This document shows positions 46,117 to 54,988 of a stretch of DNA of 64,000 bases, one piece after another. Both the position numbers and the translations under genes were made by a program. The notes below the pieces were generated by a model. It was not told the DNA's origin, made no database searches, and saw only the letters and a program-made list of their open reading frames with translations. The stretch comes from Leptospira ognonensis (GTDB taxonomy: Bacteria; Spirochaetota; Leptospiria; Leptospirales; Leptospiraceae), in contig NZ_RQGD01000002.1 of the NCBI RefSeq assembly GCF_004770745.1, positions 62,001 through 126,000 of the forward strand, written 5' to 3'. Each line of letters starts with the position of its first letter. Position 1 is the first letter of the stretch.

Positions 46117-47263
46117 AAGTTGGTACACTGATTATCTTTTTTTGAATCTTTTTATTTTTTGGCCATTTGTAGCTACGGAACGGAAGCCATTTTTCTAATT
46201 GAATGGAAAACAGAGTATATTTACAAATCAGTTCCTTGATATAAGAGCCAATTTTTCCTGTAAGGATAGATTCCAAAGGGGAATCTTTTTCATCTACCAT
46301 TTGTATGAGTCCGTATTTTCTTCCTAGACTGACACAGCGACCAACGAATCGAAAGCGAAAAGCTTCCAATTTCCGATTTGCATTCAATCTATGGATATTT
46401 TCCGCTGCATGGACTCCCATTGGCATGGCCGTCACGCATCCCATTCGCATATTAGAATCTGCCAGGTAACAGGAATCACCCGCGACAAAGATATTTGGAT
46501 ACTCGGGAACTTGTAAATATTCATTCACGAATATCTGATTTCGTAGATTGGAAGGAAGGCCTGAAGACCTTCCGACTTCAGAACACGAAAAGCCAGTGGA
46601 ATCAATGAGAAGTTGGCACTCTGCTTGCATTCCATTTGCAAAATAAACTTTTGATTCTTTCAATCCAAGGATCTCGGTCTGGTCTTGGATTTCAATCCCT
46701 GCTTTCGAAAATACTTTTCTTAAATACGTTTGACCTTTCAAAGAGAAAGATTGCCCAAATTTTTCGCGAGTGACAATTCCTATCTTCCAATCAGGATAAC
46801 TTTCTTTCAGTTCGGTTGCCAGTTCGATTCCCGTTAGGCCCCCACCTATCACCCAGGCCATCCCTGTATTCTTTGACATATTTTGAGAAAGATCTTTCGC
46901 ATTTTTCCTTGTGATTACATTGGAAATGACTCCTTTTGAAAGGGATTGGTTGCTACCCAAGGAATAGATTAGGAAATCATAACTTATTTTTTGATTAGAG
47001 TTTTCGAGTTCGATCTGTTTTACCTTTGGATGTATTTTGAGGATTCTTGCATTGAGAAAACGAACCCGTTTGTGCAAAAGTTCTTGCATGGTGTATTCTT
47101 TTTTTGTATTTCCTGCAGCGCTTTCGTGATTTCTGATTCTCTCGATAAAATGGTTTCCATCATTGATCAAAGTAACCTGAAAATTTTGATCTAACTTTGT
47201 TATTCGATTTCCTGCCATAAGCCCCGCATAGCCGCCACCTAAAATGAGTACATTTTGTTTCAT
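46109..47263 (-). CDS. FAD-dependent pyridine nucleotide oxidoreductase (NDH-2-like)
   Basis: The 384-residue flavoprotein has the N-terminal FAD site VLILGGGYAGLMAGNRI, a second dinucleotide site VIGGGLTGIELATEL and the C-terminal FAD contact IFVAGDSC. It resembles type II NADH dehydrogenases and quinone reductases but the electron acceptor is unknown. GGAGGAAAT directly before the ATG at 47263 fixes the start. It is the first gene of a two-gene operon with the ECF41 sigma factor, matching the usual pairing of ECF41 with a small redox enzyme gene. Confidence 0.88.
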   Translation of the reverse strand: MKQNVLILGGGYAGLMAGNRITKLDQNFQVTLINDGNHFIERIRNHESAAGNTKKEYTMQELLHKRVRFLNARILKIHPKVKQIELENSNQKISYDFLIYSLGSNQSLSKGVISNVITRKNAKDLSQNMSKNTGMAWVIGGGLTGIELATELKESYPDWKIGIVTREKFGQSFSLKGQTYLRKVFSKAGIEIQDQTEILGLKESKVYFANGMQAECQLLIDSTGFSCSEVGRSSGLPSNLRNQIFVNEYLQVPEYPNIFVAGDSCYLADSNMRMGCVTAMPMGVHAAENIHRLNANRKLEAFRFRFVGRCVSLGRKYGLIQMVDEKDSPLESILTGKIGSYIKELICKYTLFSIQLEKWLPFRSYKWPKNKKIQKKIISVPTYE

Positions 47264-47290
47264 ATTTCCTCCGATTGGAATCAAAACAAA

Positions 47291-47318
47291 GACGGAATCA
47301 AGCTAGGATTTTGTGACA
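47291..47318 (-). promoter_or_regulatory. candidate ECF41 promoter
   Basis: On the minus strand TGTCACA (47312-47318) and CGTC (47291-47294) are 17 bases apart, close to the ECF41 consensus TGTCACA-N16-CGTC as I recall it. The -10 element is 28 bases from the oxidoreductase ATG, leaving a leader that carries its ribosome site. Confidence 0.6.
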
Positions 47319-47345
47319 CAAATTGGAAATTTATACGGATGTTGG

Positions 47346-47391
47346 AAAAAAAGAGAGGGCTTTCCAACGATGATTGATCGTCAAAAAGCCC
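47346..47391 (-). terminator. terminator after the coaE-SPOR operon
   Basis: GGGCTTT (47385-47391 on the minus strand) pairs with AAAGCCC (47357-47363); an inner ACGAT/ATCGT stem lies within the loop. A T-run (minus strand, 47346-47352) follows. It is well placed 32 bases after the SPOR gene. Confidence 0.7.
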
Positions 47392-47422
47392 GAATGCCAA
47401 GGAAAGAAAGGTTACTAAAAAA

Positions 47423-48160
47423 TTAGCGGTTTAAAGGAATAAACGATACCACCATCGCTTTTGATTTGTATTCTGGTTTTAATTTTGCAATAGCTTTCTG
47501 AAGCTCACTTTTGTTAGGTGATTTTCCCATCTGGACTACAAAATATCCATTTTTATAAACGATGAATGACTTCAATTTTAGCTTTTGTGCATTCAAACTT
47601 CCTAGAAGGGTTTCTGCAGATTCTCGCGTTCCAAAGGCACCGAGCTGAACTGTATATAACTTTTCATCTGCTGAGTATTCTTTGTTAATTGATTTTTTTA
47701 CTTTAACGGGAGATTGGTTACGGAATGCGACCTCTTTATGCTTAGTCTCAGATTTTTTTAAAGTAGCACTTGGCTTTGTCAAATCTACGACTTGGGTTTT
47801 TCTCTCCTCTTCCTCATCCTTTGCAGTAGAGGACTCGGCATAATAAGGATTTGTTATATTTGCTTGTGTTGTGGCATTCCCTTGGATTCCAGAGTTTGTT
47901 GCGACATCAGCCATGGGAACTTCCATGTTTTGCGATTTGGGAAGAGGAATGGATTCCTCCGCAGTCGCCTTCGTTTCTGCTTGGACAATCTCTGGAGTGG
48001 AGGCAAGCGCTTGTTGCTGCATCTGCCCGTTCTCGGATCTACCTTTCCCAACAGAGACACCCAAGAAGAAAAATGAAAAAAATAGGGCGAATAAAAATAG
48101 GGAAAGGATTCCTATTCTTTGTTTATCGAGGTTAACTACGTAAAAAACTCTTTCTTTCAT
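47423..48160 (-). CDS. SPOR-domain membrane protein
   Basis: The 245-residue protein has one membrane helix (about 14-36), a long low-complexity Ala/Thr/Glu/Lys-rich periplasmic stalk and a C-terminal SPOR domain (about 170-243; LYTVQLGAFGTRESAETLL, YFVVQMGKSPNKSEL). SPOR domains bind denuded glycan strands at division sites. The start overlaps coaE by four bases (ATGA). Confidence 0.9.
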   Translation of the reverse strand: MKERVFYVVNLDKQRIGILSLFLFALFFSFFFLGVSVGKGRSENGQMQQQALASTPEIVQAETKATAEESIPLPKSQNMEVPMADVATNSGIQGNATTQANITNPYYAESSTAKDEEEERKTQVVDLTKPSATLKKSETKHKEVAFRNQSPVKVKKSINKEYSADEKLYTVQLGAFGTRESAETLLGSLNAQKLKLKSFIVYKNGYFVVQMGKSPNKSELQKAIAKLKPEYKSKAMVVSFIPLNR

Positions 48161-48783
48161 AAAATTCCCTTGGCTTGGTTTCTGATAGTTTCAAAAACCT
48201 CTTTTGATTTTTTTTCTAAGTCTTCTATAGAATTATCGTTCGGTATGACGAAATCAGAGAGGCTCTTTTTTTTCTCTAATACAAGTTGAGCTGCATTTCT
48301 TTTTTCAAAATCTGCCCTCGTCATCCCCCCACGTGCCTTTACCCTTTCCCAAGCAACGGTAGGGTTTGCGGTAACGCAAACTTTAACATCACAGAGGGTG
48401 TGTGCATCCGTTTCAAAGAGGAGGGGAACCTCCCAAGCTACCAAAGACCCCGGCTCTGCCAAAGCGATTAAGTTTCGAAATTGATTGCGAACAAGGGGGT
48501 GGATGAGGGCATTCATAGCCGCAAGCATTGCTGCGTTGCTGAATGCTAATTCAGCTATTTTACTTTTAATCGGATTTCCATTTGAATCAAAGATAACATT
48601 TCCAAAAATAGCTTTTAGTTCCTCTTTTATGGGCGTGTCAGGGTCTGTGAAACGTTTGGCGAGTTCGTCTGCACTAATTCTAATGGCACCAAAAGATTCA
48701 AAGAGATGAGCAACCGTAGACTTACCGGAACCAATGTTTCCCGTGATCCCGATTAAAAATCTCCCCTCATGTTTTGACGCCAT
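48157..48783 (-). CDS. coaE: dephospho-CoA kinase
   Basis: CoaE phosphorylates the 3' hydroxyl of dephospho-CoA, the last step of coenzyme A synthesis. The 208-residue protein shows P-loop GITGNIGSGKSTVAHLF, RISADELAKRF, HPLVRNQFR, VAWEVPLLFE and a lid region. It is the first gene of a two-gene operon with the SPOR protein. Confidence 0.95.
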   Translation of the reverse strand: MASKHEGRFLIGITGNIGSGKSTVAHLFESFGAIRISADELAKRFTDPDTPIKEELKAIFGNVIFDSNGNPIKSKIAELAFSNAAMLAAMNALIHPLVRNQFRNLIALAEPGSLVAWEVPLLFETDAHTLCDVKVCVTANPTVAWERVKARGGMTRADFEKRNAAQLVLEKKKSLSDFVIPNDNSIEDLEKKSKEVFETIRNQAKGIL

Positions 48784-48898
48784 GGGTTTATATCATTTTT
48801 TAAGCCATAAAGTACAAGGATTTTTTTATTTAGATTTAGAAAAATATGCTAAAGGAAATGTGGAAACTTGCGCATGAAATGGTCCATGCGTCAAATCA
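48784..48898. other. short intergenic region with an imperfect inverted repeat
   Basis: Between the hydrolase stop and the coaE start, TTGCGCATG and CATGCGTCAA (about 48868-48894) form an imperfect inverted repeat just before the hydrolase stop. It may be the hydrolase terminator; no T-run is seen. Confidence 0.3.
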
Positions 48899-49855
48899 TC
48901 ACTTAGAAATAGGGATGTCTAAATTTATTTTCCAATCTTTCCAAATCTGCGCGGAATCTTTTGGAACCTCTATCATCGGGGCATGTCCTACATCTGGTAG
49001 GATATAGATTTTATGCGGAGATTTTAGTTTTTTGTCCATAGGAATCGTACAACTTTTATCAATGACTCTGTCTTCACGTCCCCAGATAACAAGGGTAGGC
49101 GCTTTGATTTTTGGAAGGAGAGGCTCCAAGGGAAAGCCTTCGGCTCGGATTTGTGTAAATATACCTTCATTCCAGTTTCTATTTTCGATAGCGCGTTCCG
49201 TAAAATAGGTTTTTAGAGCCCCTGGAATGTAGGGCGGATTTACGAAGCTAAATTTCATCAATCGATCAAAGTCTTCTACCGAACCAACGAGGAGCGGGTT
49301 TGGCTTACCCTCTTTCACAAGTTTATATAGTTCGCTTGGTTCTGGTCCATCGACACCAGCATTATCGAATAAGGTAAGTGATGTCACCTCATCGGGATAA
49401 GTTGCTGCGTATACTCCTGCAATGCTGCCACCCATAGAATTGCCAAGTATATGGTATTTTTTTAGACCGATTTTCGTAGCAAACGCATGTAACCTTTGCA
49501 CTTGGGACTTAATCGAATAGCTCTCTCCTTGAATCCGAGAATTTTCTCCAAAGCCAGGAAGATCGGGTGAGATCACTCGGTAATCTTCAGTTAAATATTT
49601 TGAAAAACGAGTCCAGTGGTCTTTATCCCCACCAAACCCATGTATGGCGAGAAGAGTTTCGTCGGACTCACCACCTTCTAGGTAAACCCATTTAAAGTCA
49701 CCGATCTGAACCTCTTTTTTTGAAAGATCCGCTTTGGATCTTTCCCACATAAGGCCGGTTTTGTGAATAAAGGAAGAGCAACTGATGGTAAAAAGCAAGC
49801 CCAGTGAAAGGAGGAATATCCGACGCAAAGGTCGGAACTTAAAATGGATTGACAT
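48899..49855 (-). CDS. alpha/beta hydrolase lipoprotein
   Basis: The 318-residue protein has a lipobox (LLFTISC) and a complete alpha/beta-hydrolase triad: oxyanion HGFGGDKDHW, nucleophile elbow GNSMGGS, acid in VIWGREDRVID and His in VGHAPMIEVP. It resembles monoglyceride lipases and C-C bond hydrolases; the substrate is unknown. An upstream frame reaches 49885, but those codons overlap the promoter of tRNA-Phe; the ATG at 49855 precedes the basic part of the signal peptide. Confidence 0.85.
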   Translation of the reverse strand: MSIHFKFRPLRRIFLLSLGLLFTISCSSFIHKTGLMWERSKADLSKKEVQIGDFKWVYLEGGESDETLLAIHGFGGDKDHWTRFSKYLTEDYRVISPDLPGFGENSRIQGESYSIKSQVQRLHAFATKIGLKKYHILGNSMGGSIAGVYAATYPDEVTSLTLFDNAGVDGPEPSELYKLVKEGKPNPLLVGSVEDFDRLMKFSFVNPPYIPGALKTYFTERAIENRNWNEGIFTQIRAEGFPLEPLLPKIKAPTLVIWGREDRVIDKSCTIPMDKKLKSPHKIYILPDVGHAPMIEVPKDSAQIWKDWKINLDIPISK

Positions 49856-49872
49856 AAAAAACCAAAGGTTCG

Positions 49873-49900
49873 TTGACATTGGCACCCTCTTTCATATTTT
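49873..49900 (+). promoter_or_regulatory. tRNA-Phe promoter
   Basis: TTGACA (49873-49878) and TATTTT (49895-49900) are 16 bases apart and lie 12 bases before the tRNA. The -35 hexamer is a perfect sigma-70 consensus. Confidence 0.7.
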
Positions 49901-49912
49901 GGTCGTAACCGA

Positions 49913-49985
<73 letters not shown>

Positions 49986-49994
49986 AGGTTGCTT

Positions 49995-50267
49995 TTAAAC
50001 ACTCTTTTTTCTTTCCTCACCCATCGTCCAAAGGCCTAAAAATTCATTATCTTCAACCCTTCGGCAGAGCTCTGGCTTATAAAGCTTCTTTACAGGCGGT
50101 TTAGGATAGATATGAATTTCATCGTTGTCGGGTATAAATGTTAACATACGAAGGATGGTATCTGTGCCTTCGATTTCATACATCGTATAAGACATCCCTT
50201 TGGAAGGGATGATTTGGCTTGTTTCTAAGTATTTTAAAGCCATATCTTTCGTTTCATTTTCTGACAT
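49995..50267 (-). CDS. small protein of unknown function
   Basis: The 90-residue protein is soluble and mixed alpha/beta (YTMYEIEGTDTILRMLTFIP). No signal peptide or known motif is seen. It ends ten bases after tRNA-Phe on the opposite strand. Conserved status outside the genome cannot be judged. Confidence 0.55.
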   Translation of the reverse strand: MSENETKDMALKYLETSQIIPSKGMSYTMYEIEGTDTILRMLTFIPDNDEIHIYPKPPVKKLYKPELCRRVEDNEFLGLWTMGEERKKSV

Positions 50268-50379
50268 AAGGTAGAATCATCTCCACCTCTGATCATTTTT
50301 ATAAAACTATTTCGGGCAAGGTATTTTTTCTTGTGAACAATTTTGAATGTTTGAAACTCAGGCAACATAGGAGAAAGAA

Positions 50380-50559
50380 ATGGCAGCAAAATTTGAAGTT
50401 TACAAAGACAAAGCAGGAGAATTCCGTTTTAGACTGAAAGCGGGAAATGGCGAAGTCATCGCAACTGGTGAGGGGTATTCCTCCAAACAGGCATGTTTAA
50501 ACGGTATCAATTCCGTGAAAAGTTCAGCCGCAGATGCACCCATTGAAGAACTAGACTAA
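50380..50559 (+). CDS. DUF1508 (YegP-like) small protein
   Basis: This 59-residue gene starts at ATG 50380 after TAGGAG and ends at TAA 50557-50559. The product starts MAAKFEVYKDKAGEFRFRLK and continues with GNGEVIATGEGYSSKQACLNG, the typical DUF1508 repeat fold (single copy here; E. coli YegP has two). Function is unknown; related proteins are linked to stress in other bacteria. A stem-loop follows six bases after the stop codon. Confidence 0.9.
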   Translation: MAAKFEVYKDKAGEFRFRLKAGNGEVIATGEGYSSKQACLNGINSVKSSAADAPIEELD

Positions 50560-50565
50560 ATGGTG

Positions 50566-50607
50566 ATTTGCCTAGTTTACGAATCAGCATTTTCTTACTA
50601 GGCAAAT
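50566..50607. terminator. perfect 11-bp inverted repeat after the DUF1508 gene
   Basis: ATTTGCCTAGT (50566-50576) and ACTAGGCAAAT (50597-50607) are separated by 20 bases. It sits six bases after the stop codon, as a terminator would, but no T-run follows. Confidence 0.5.
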
Positions 50608-50660
50608 GCATTGCAAATAGATAGGGAAAACCTAACTATGCTCGTAAGGGACCAAACCAA

Positions 50661-51350
50661 ATGAAGTTATATGATGCAGTGAAGGAAGGCGATGTTTCCA
50701 AATTGAAGCATACCCTGTCTGATCTACCTCGAAATGCGATCAATAAAAAATATGATCTCAGCGGTGAACATCGCTTTGGTTGGACCGCACTTCATATTGC
50801 TGTAGCTAGCAATGAGATCGAGATAGCTCGACATTTGTTAGATGCTGGGGCTGATGTCAACGTCCAGGAAGATAAGGATGACCAGACTCCTTTGATCCTT
50901 GCGGCGGGTTTTGGCTACACTGCCTTGGTAGAATTATTAATTTCATACAAAGCAGATATAAATTTGCAACAGTTAGATGGTGATACACCTTTACTCAAAG
51001 CTTCGAGTGATGGCTTTACCGATATTGTAGCAGTTTTACTCAAAAATGGAGCTGACATCCATTTAACCGATAATTTGGGTTGGACACCTCTCGTTTGGGC
51101 AGCGACGAATGGCCATAAAGACATTGTTCGGATGCTGATAGAGAGTCATAACCAATCACTGGGTGAAGAAACGAACGCAGATCGCACGGCTCTTTTGATT
51201 GCAGCCAGTCTTGGAAACACAGAGATTACAAAATTACTACTGCAAGGAAAATACAATGGCTCTTCTCCGAACATTCAAAAAGCAATGATGGCAGCAGCAA
51301 CCAATGGGCATTTTGATATCGTCGCACTCTTAAAAAAACTAGAATCTTAA
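50661..51350 (+). CDS. ankyrin-repeat protein
   Basis: The 229-residue protein is built of about six ankyrin repeats (GWTALHIAVASNEIEIARHL, DQTPLILAAGFGYTALVELL, GDTPLLKASSDGFTDIVAVL, GWTPLVWAATNGHKDIVRML and two weaker). No signal peptide is present, so it is cytoplasmic. Ankyrin repeats bind proteins; the partner is unknown. It stands alone, convergent with the deoxyribosyltransferase-like gene six bases away. Confidence 0.92.
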   Translation: MKLYDAVKEGDVSKLKHTLSDLPRNAINKKYDLSGEHRFGWTALHIAVASNEIEIARHLLDAGADVNVQEDKDDQTPLILAAGFGYTALVELLISYKADINLQQLDGDTPLLKASSDGFTDIVAVLLKNGADIHLTDNLGWTPLVWAATNGHKDIVRMLIESHNQSLGEETNADRTALLIAASLGNTEITKLLLQGKYNGSSPNIQKAMMAAATNGHFDIVALLKKLES

Positions 51351-51356
51351 TTTCTT

Positions 51357-51872
51357 TTACGGAAGTATAGAAAGAACATCACTTAGGCTCCCTTCTATCA
51401 GCTTCCCTCCTGAATTTAGGATCGCCATTTCCATCATAAGATTGATCGAATTCCCGAAGTTTTCATTGACGAGGTAGCCCTGTCCATCGATCCGAAATCC
51501 AGATGTATGTTCTCGAGTTTCGATGGTTTTTTTTACACTCTCTAAGAGTGGAATGCGATTTTTAAGGAAGCCATAGATTCGTTTCTTGTTTGCGAATGCA
51601 TAGCCTATCTCAAAGGCAGTTCCATCATCAATGAGAGCTCCACGAAAAGGATTGCAATTGGCAATGACAAGGCCACAGGAGTCGATGAGATTACAATTGT
51701 TCTGAAAAATAAAATCGGCTTTTTTAATGCCGAGTGCCTGGTTAGGCTCCCCATCAAAAGGGCTAATGCCTTCGAAACCAAAAGAGTTACACAATAGTTT
51801 AGCATCTCGAAAATAAGCATGAGTTTCTGGCAAAAAAACCTCTGGCCCCGCTAAATAGATTTTTTCCCTCAT
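51357..51872 (-). CDS. nucleoside 2-deoxyribosyltransferase-like protein
   Basis: The 171-residue protein matches the NDT family: IYLAGPEVFLPE, GISPFDGEPNQ, IDSCGLVIANCNPFRG and DDGTAFEIGYAFAN, whose Glu would be the catalytic nucleophile. NDTs exchange bases between deoxynucleosides; DNPH1-like hydrolases share the fold, so specificity is open. It is convergent with the ankyrin gene. Confidence 0.85.
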   Translation of the reverse strand: MREKIYLAGPEVFLPETHAYFRDAKLLCNSFGFEGISPFDGEPNQALGIKKADFIFQNNCNLIDSCGLVIANCNPFRGALIDDGTAFEIGYAFANKKRIYGFLKNRIPLLESVKKTIETREHTSGFRIDGQGYLVNENFGNSINLMMEMAILNSGGKLIEGSLSDVLSILP

Positions 51873-52018
51873 ATGATTATCCTTACCCTACTTAAGAAAA
51901 GTAGATTCTTCTCATTGGTCCAAACTGCGGAGAAACACCAAACGAATGTTTTTGTCCAAGTTTACCTCCATCCAATAAAATTCTTGTTTTGAATTGCTCC
52001 ATCTAGAAAAATGTGCCT

Positions 52019-52360
52019 ATGAAAAAAATTTATCTAATGCTCATTCTCCTTTTTACATTAAACTGTGCGACGAGTGAAAAAGCGACTCGCTTCAATGGGA
52101 TGCCTGCCGGAGATGGAAAGCCAGACCATTACCTGCGCACTACTTCCTACGGCTTAAATGCACTGATCATTTTTCCAATCAAACGAAATGCAGAATTTCC
52201 AGAATCATTGGAAACATTTTCTGATTATGCAAAAAAAAATAAAGGTACCAAATTCCGCATCATCCAAAAAGAAACAACGAAGTGGGCTTTCCTTTTACCT
52301 CCATTTACATTTGTTTTGACACCAGTTGTGACTGAGCTTGTGGGTGAAGTTTACGATTAA
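52019..52360 (+). CDS. small lipoprotein of unknown function
   Basis: The ATG at 52019 (a GTG lies two codons before) opens a 113-residue protein with a lipobox (LLFTLNC). The mature part has a C-terminal hydrophobic stretch (FLLPPFTFVLTPVVTELVG). No family recognised. Confidence 0.7.
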   Translation: MKKIYLMLILLFTLNCATSEKATRFNGMPAGDGKPDHYLRTTSYGLNALIIFPIKRNAEFPESLETFSDYAKKNKGTKFRIIQKETTKWAFLLPPFTFVLTPVVTELVGEVYD

Positions 52361-52429
52361 ACCTTTTTTCATGTTTGTCAGAATCAGTCTCTTTTTAAAT
52401 GATGATTTAATCTCAAGGGAAGAGACAAT

Positions 52430-52861
52430 ATGGAACTAATTCTAAACGATTCAGAAGTAAAACATTTGTTAGAGGCGATCGTTGTCTACGAGTGGATTGC
52501 AAACTCACCTCATGAGGAAAGCGATCCATCCGTGGATACTTTTTGTCAAAGTCTGCTCTCAAAATTAAAGAACTCGCCCGTAAAAGATTCCATCAATCAG
52601 ACATCAGATGGTACACTCTCGGTAAACGAAACGCTCTTTCAACAAATCCATGATGATTACATTGAAGCTTATAATGATGATTTATTTTGGTCAGATTTAG
52701 CATTCGAACTTGGAACGCGGGACTTGAGTAAAAAATATACAGAAGTAGAATTTCAAAAACTCTCAGAAGAAGAACGGGAGAAAAAAGCTGCCATCGAGAT
52801 CGAAAACTATGATAAAGAATTTGAATCTTATGGGATCGAGCGTCTTTACTTAAAAAAATAA
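52430..52861 (+). CDS. acidic protein of unknown function
   Basis: The 143-residue acidic, helical protein has no signal peptide or known motif. The ribosome site GGGAAGAGA precedes the ATG. It may be co-transcribed with the small lipoprotein 69 bases upstream. Its stop lies two bases from the stop of the convergent SpoIIE phosphatase gene. Confidence 0.65.
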   Translation: MELILNDSEVKHLLEAIVVYEWIANSPHEESDPSVDTFCQSLLSKLKNSPVKDSINQTSDGTLSVNETLFQQIHDDYIEAYNDDLFWSDLAFELGTRDLSKKYTEVEFQKLSEEEREKKAAIEIENYDKEFESYGIERLYLKK

Positions 52862-52863
52862 TT

Positions 52864-54954
52864 TTACGTACATTCTATGAGTAAGAGGGTGAGATCATCC
52901 TCTTGCGGAACCGAACCTTGGAAAACTTCCAAATCTTGTATGATATCTTTCAGAAAATCCTCGCCTGGCTTGTCCCTATAGGAATCCATACGAAAGACGA
53001 TTCGTTCTAAAGTATACTCCTCGCGATTCGTATTTTTCTGTTCAACGATTCCGTCCGTAAATAGAAAAATACGATCTCCCGATTCAATGTGAGTTGAGTA
53101 TTGGGTATACTCTTGTTCTTTACGAAGTCCTATAATATTACCTGTCCTGGGGAGAAGCTCTAAGCCGGCTTTTTTTGTCACGAGAATTTGATCTGGGTGA
53201 CCTGCTGAAGTATAATAAAGTTTATTCGTTCTCGTATCAATATCGATTAAGAAACAAGAGAAAACGATTTTTAAGCCCGAAAACTTATTTTGTACTTTCT
53301 GGTTCAGGTGGTTCATTAGGTCATCTGTTTTTGTGACAAACCTTTTGATCGCCTCATATTCAGATTTAATCGCCATCGTGTAAAGTGCAGCTTGGATCCC
53401 ATGACCAGTCGCGTCGGCAAGGAAGAATCGAATGATCCCACTATCGAGTTCAAAAACATCATAAAAATCTCCACCAACTTCATCTTTGGGAAGGAAATGC
53501 AAATGGAATTTGATTTTTGGTATTTTTAGATCTGTTGTAGGTAGGATTTTTTGTTGGATCTTTTTTGCTAGCTGAAGGTCTTTTCGTAATCTTTGTAACG
53601 TGGAATTTAATTGGGAGGTTCGATCCAAAACCATAAACTCTAAATTTTCTGTCAGTGCCTTTAGAGATTCATTTGAGATTTTTAAACTTTCCGCCAATTC
53701 TTCTGCTCTCGTAAAGGAACTTGCAATTCGACTCGATAAAATGAGTGACTGAAAGAAAATAAATATCAAAAGTCCATAAGGTGTTAATGAAACGCGTTGG
53801 TCATTGATATTTAAACTATGGCTGATGATATCATAAGATACGAATACGGCTAGAATGATCAGACCCATCAGAAACAATTTTGAATTCGGTCTACTATTCG
53901 ATACGGCTTTGGCATTCACACGGATGACATAAGCAATCGTAAAAAAAGCAACAAATTGAAAACCGGATAAGAGAATCGTGAAAATCGCAACAGGTAGAAA
54001 TAGAGTGAGAACAAATAACAATGATATGTATAAAATCCATTTTATTAGTTTTTGATTAGCATCTAACGGAAACAAGTTTCCTATAAAAAGTATAAATATC
54101 GGAATGGCAAGGTAGTAGGCGGCAAATTCAATTCTAAATGCTAACTGCCAAGGAAAATTAGGATATAAATCAAATATGTAACGGTTGCCAGTAAAAGCAA
54201 TCCGGAGTCCTAGAAAAATGCAGAGAAGTGCAAAGTATAAAATGGACTTCTCTTTTCTGCGGTAAAAATAAAGTCCCCAGTGATAAAATCCTATGATAAG
54301 TACCGCACCTAATAAAAATAATTCCCGTGCCGTTGTAATCAGACGCTCTCTATCAATGGCATATTTATTGCCAATCATAGGAATGCCCCAAAATCCGCCG
54401 AAATTATTTTCGAAGTTGGAAATATGAAAAACGATTTCTATGATTTGTGAATCAGGAATTAAAGTGAAATATTTAACCTGTATTTTGGGAATGTCATCAA
54501 AGCGATTGATCCCAGGTTTGCCTTGACCTCCAAGTAACACACCATTGGCGAACATGCGATACGAGGAAGCTACGTCTGGAACATAGATTCTTAGTTCTTG
54601 GCCTACTGTCTCCTGATTCAAAAGGATAAAACCACGAAGCGTAACATGTCCGGTCCTCGGAATTTTTTTACCTTTAATTTCCATCCCTTGCCAGGACTCG
54701 GGAACATTTAAATATCCTGAGAGCTCTTTTTTCCCTTGAAAGGGCGGATAGTGAAAGTCGTTATAAAAAAATTCCCATTCACCTCGCATCTCAACAACAC
54801 TTTGTTCGGTAAATTGCAATTGAGAAAGATCAAGAACTCCTTTTTTGAAATTCACTCTTTCTTCGGGAACAATATCGACCTCACTGCACGTGTTTATGCA
54901 TGCAAGTGAAACCAATAAGGTAAAGAAAAATCGAGTTAAGGAATGGGATCTCAT
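52864..54954 (-). CDS. 7TM-DISM membrane protein with SpoIIE-type phosphatase
   Basis: The 696-residue protein has a signal peptide, an extracytoplasmic DISM sensor (about 30-190), seven membrane helices (about 200-400), a coiled coil (about 415-465; LAESLKISNESLKALTENLE) and a PP2C/SpoIIE phosphatase (about 470-696). The metal-binding motifs are present: PKDEVGGDFYDVFEL, FLADATGHGIQAAL, DRIFLFTDGIVEQ and EDDLTLLLIE. Such proteins dephosphorylate STAS anti-anti-sigma factors after sensing a ligand outside. A STAS protein lies at 1325-1699, far away; a partnership is only a guess. Confidence 0.9.
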   Translation of the reverse strand: MRSHSLTRFFFTLLVSLACINTCSEVDIVPEERVNFKKGVLDLSQLQFTEQSVVEMRGEWEFFYNDFHYPPFQGKKELSGYLNVPESWQGMEIKGKKIPRTGHVTLRGFILLNQETVGQELRIYVPDVASSYRMFANGVLLGGQGKPGINRFDDIPKIQVKYFTLIPDSQIIEIVFHISNFENNFGGFWGIPMIGNKYAIDRERLITTARELFLLGAVLIIGFYHWGLYFYRRKEKSILYFALLCIFLGLRIAFTGNRYIFDLYPNFPWQLAFRIEFAAYYLAIPIFILFIGNLFPLDANQKLIKWILYISLLFVLTLFLPVAIFTILLSGFQFVAFFTIAYVIRVNAKAVSNSRPNSKLFLMGLIILAVFVSYDIISHSLNINDQRVSLTPYGLLIFIFFQSLILSSRIASSFTRAEELAESLKISNESLKALTENLEFMVLDRTSQLNSTLQRLRKDLQLAKKIQQKILPTTDLKIPKIKFHLHFLPKDEVGGDFYDVFELDSGIIRFFLADATGHGIQAALYTMAIKSEYEAIKRFVTKTDDLMNHLNQKVQNKFSGLKIVFSCFLIDIDTRTNKLYYTSAGHPDQILVTKKAGLELLPRTGNIIGLRKEQEYTQYSTHIESGDRIFLFTDGIVEQKNTNREEYTLERIVFRMDSYRDKPGEDFLKDIIQDLEVFQGSVPQEDDLTLLLIECT

Positions 54955-54988
54955 AGGCGAATCTTATCGTCTAGAATCCTACAAGACA

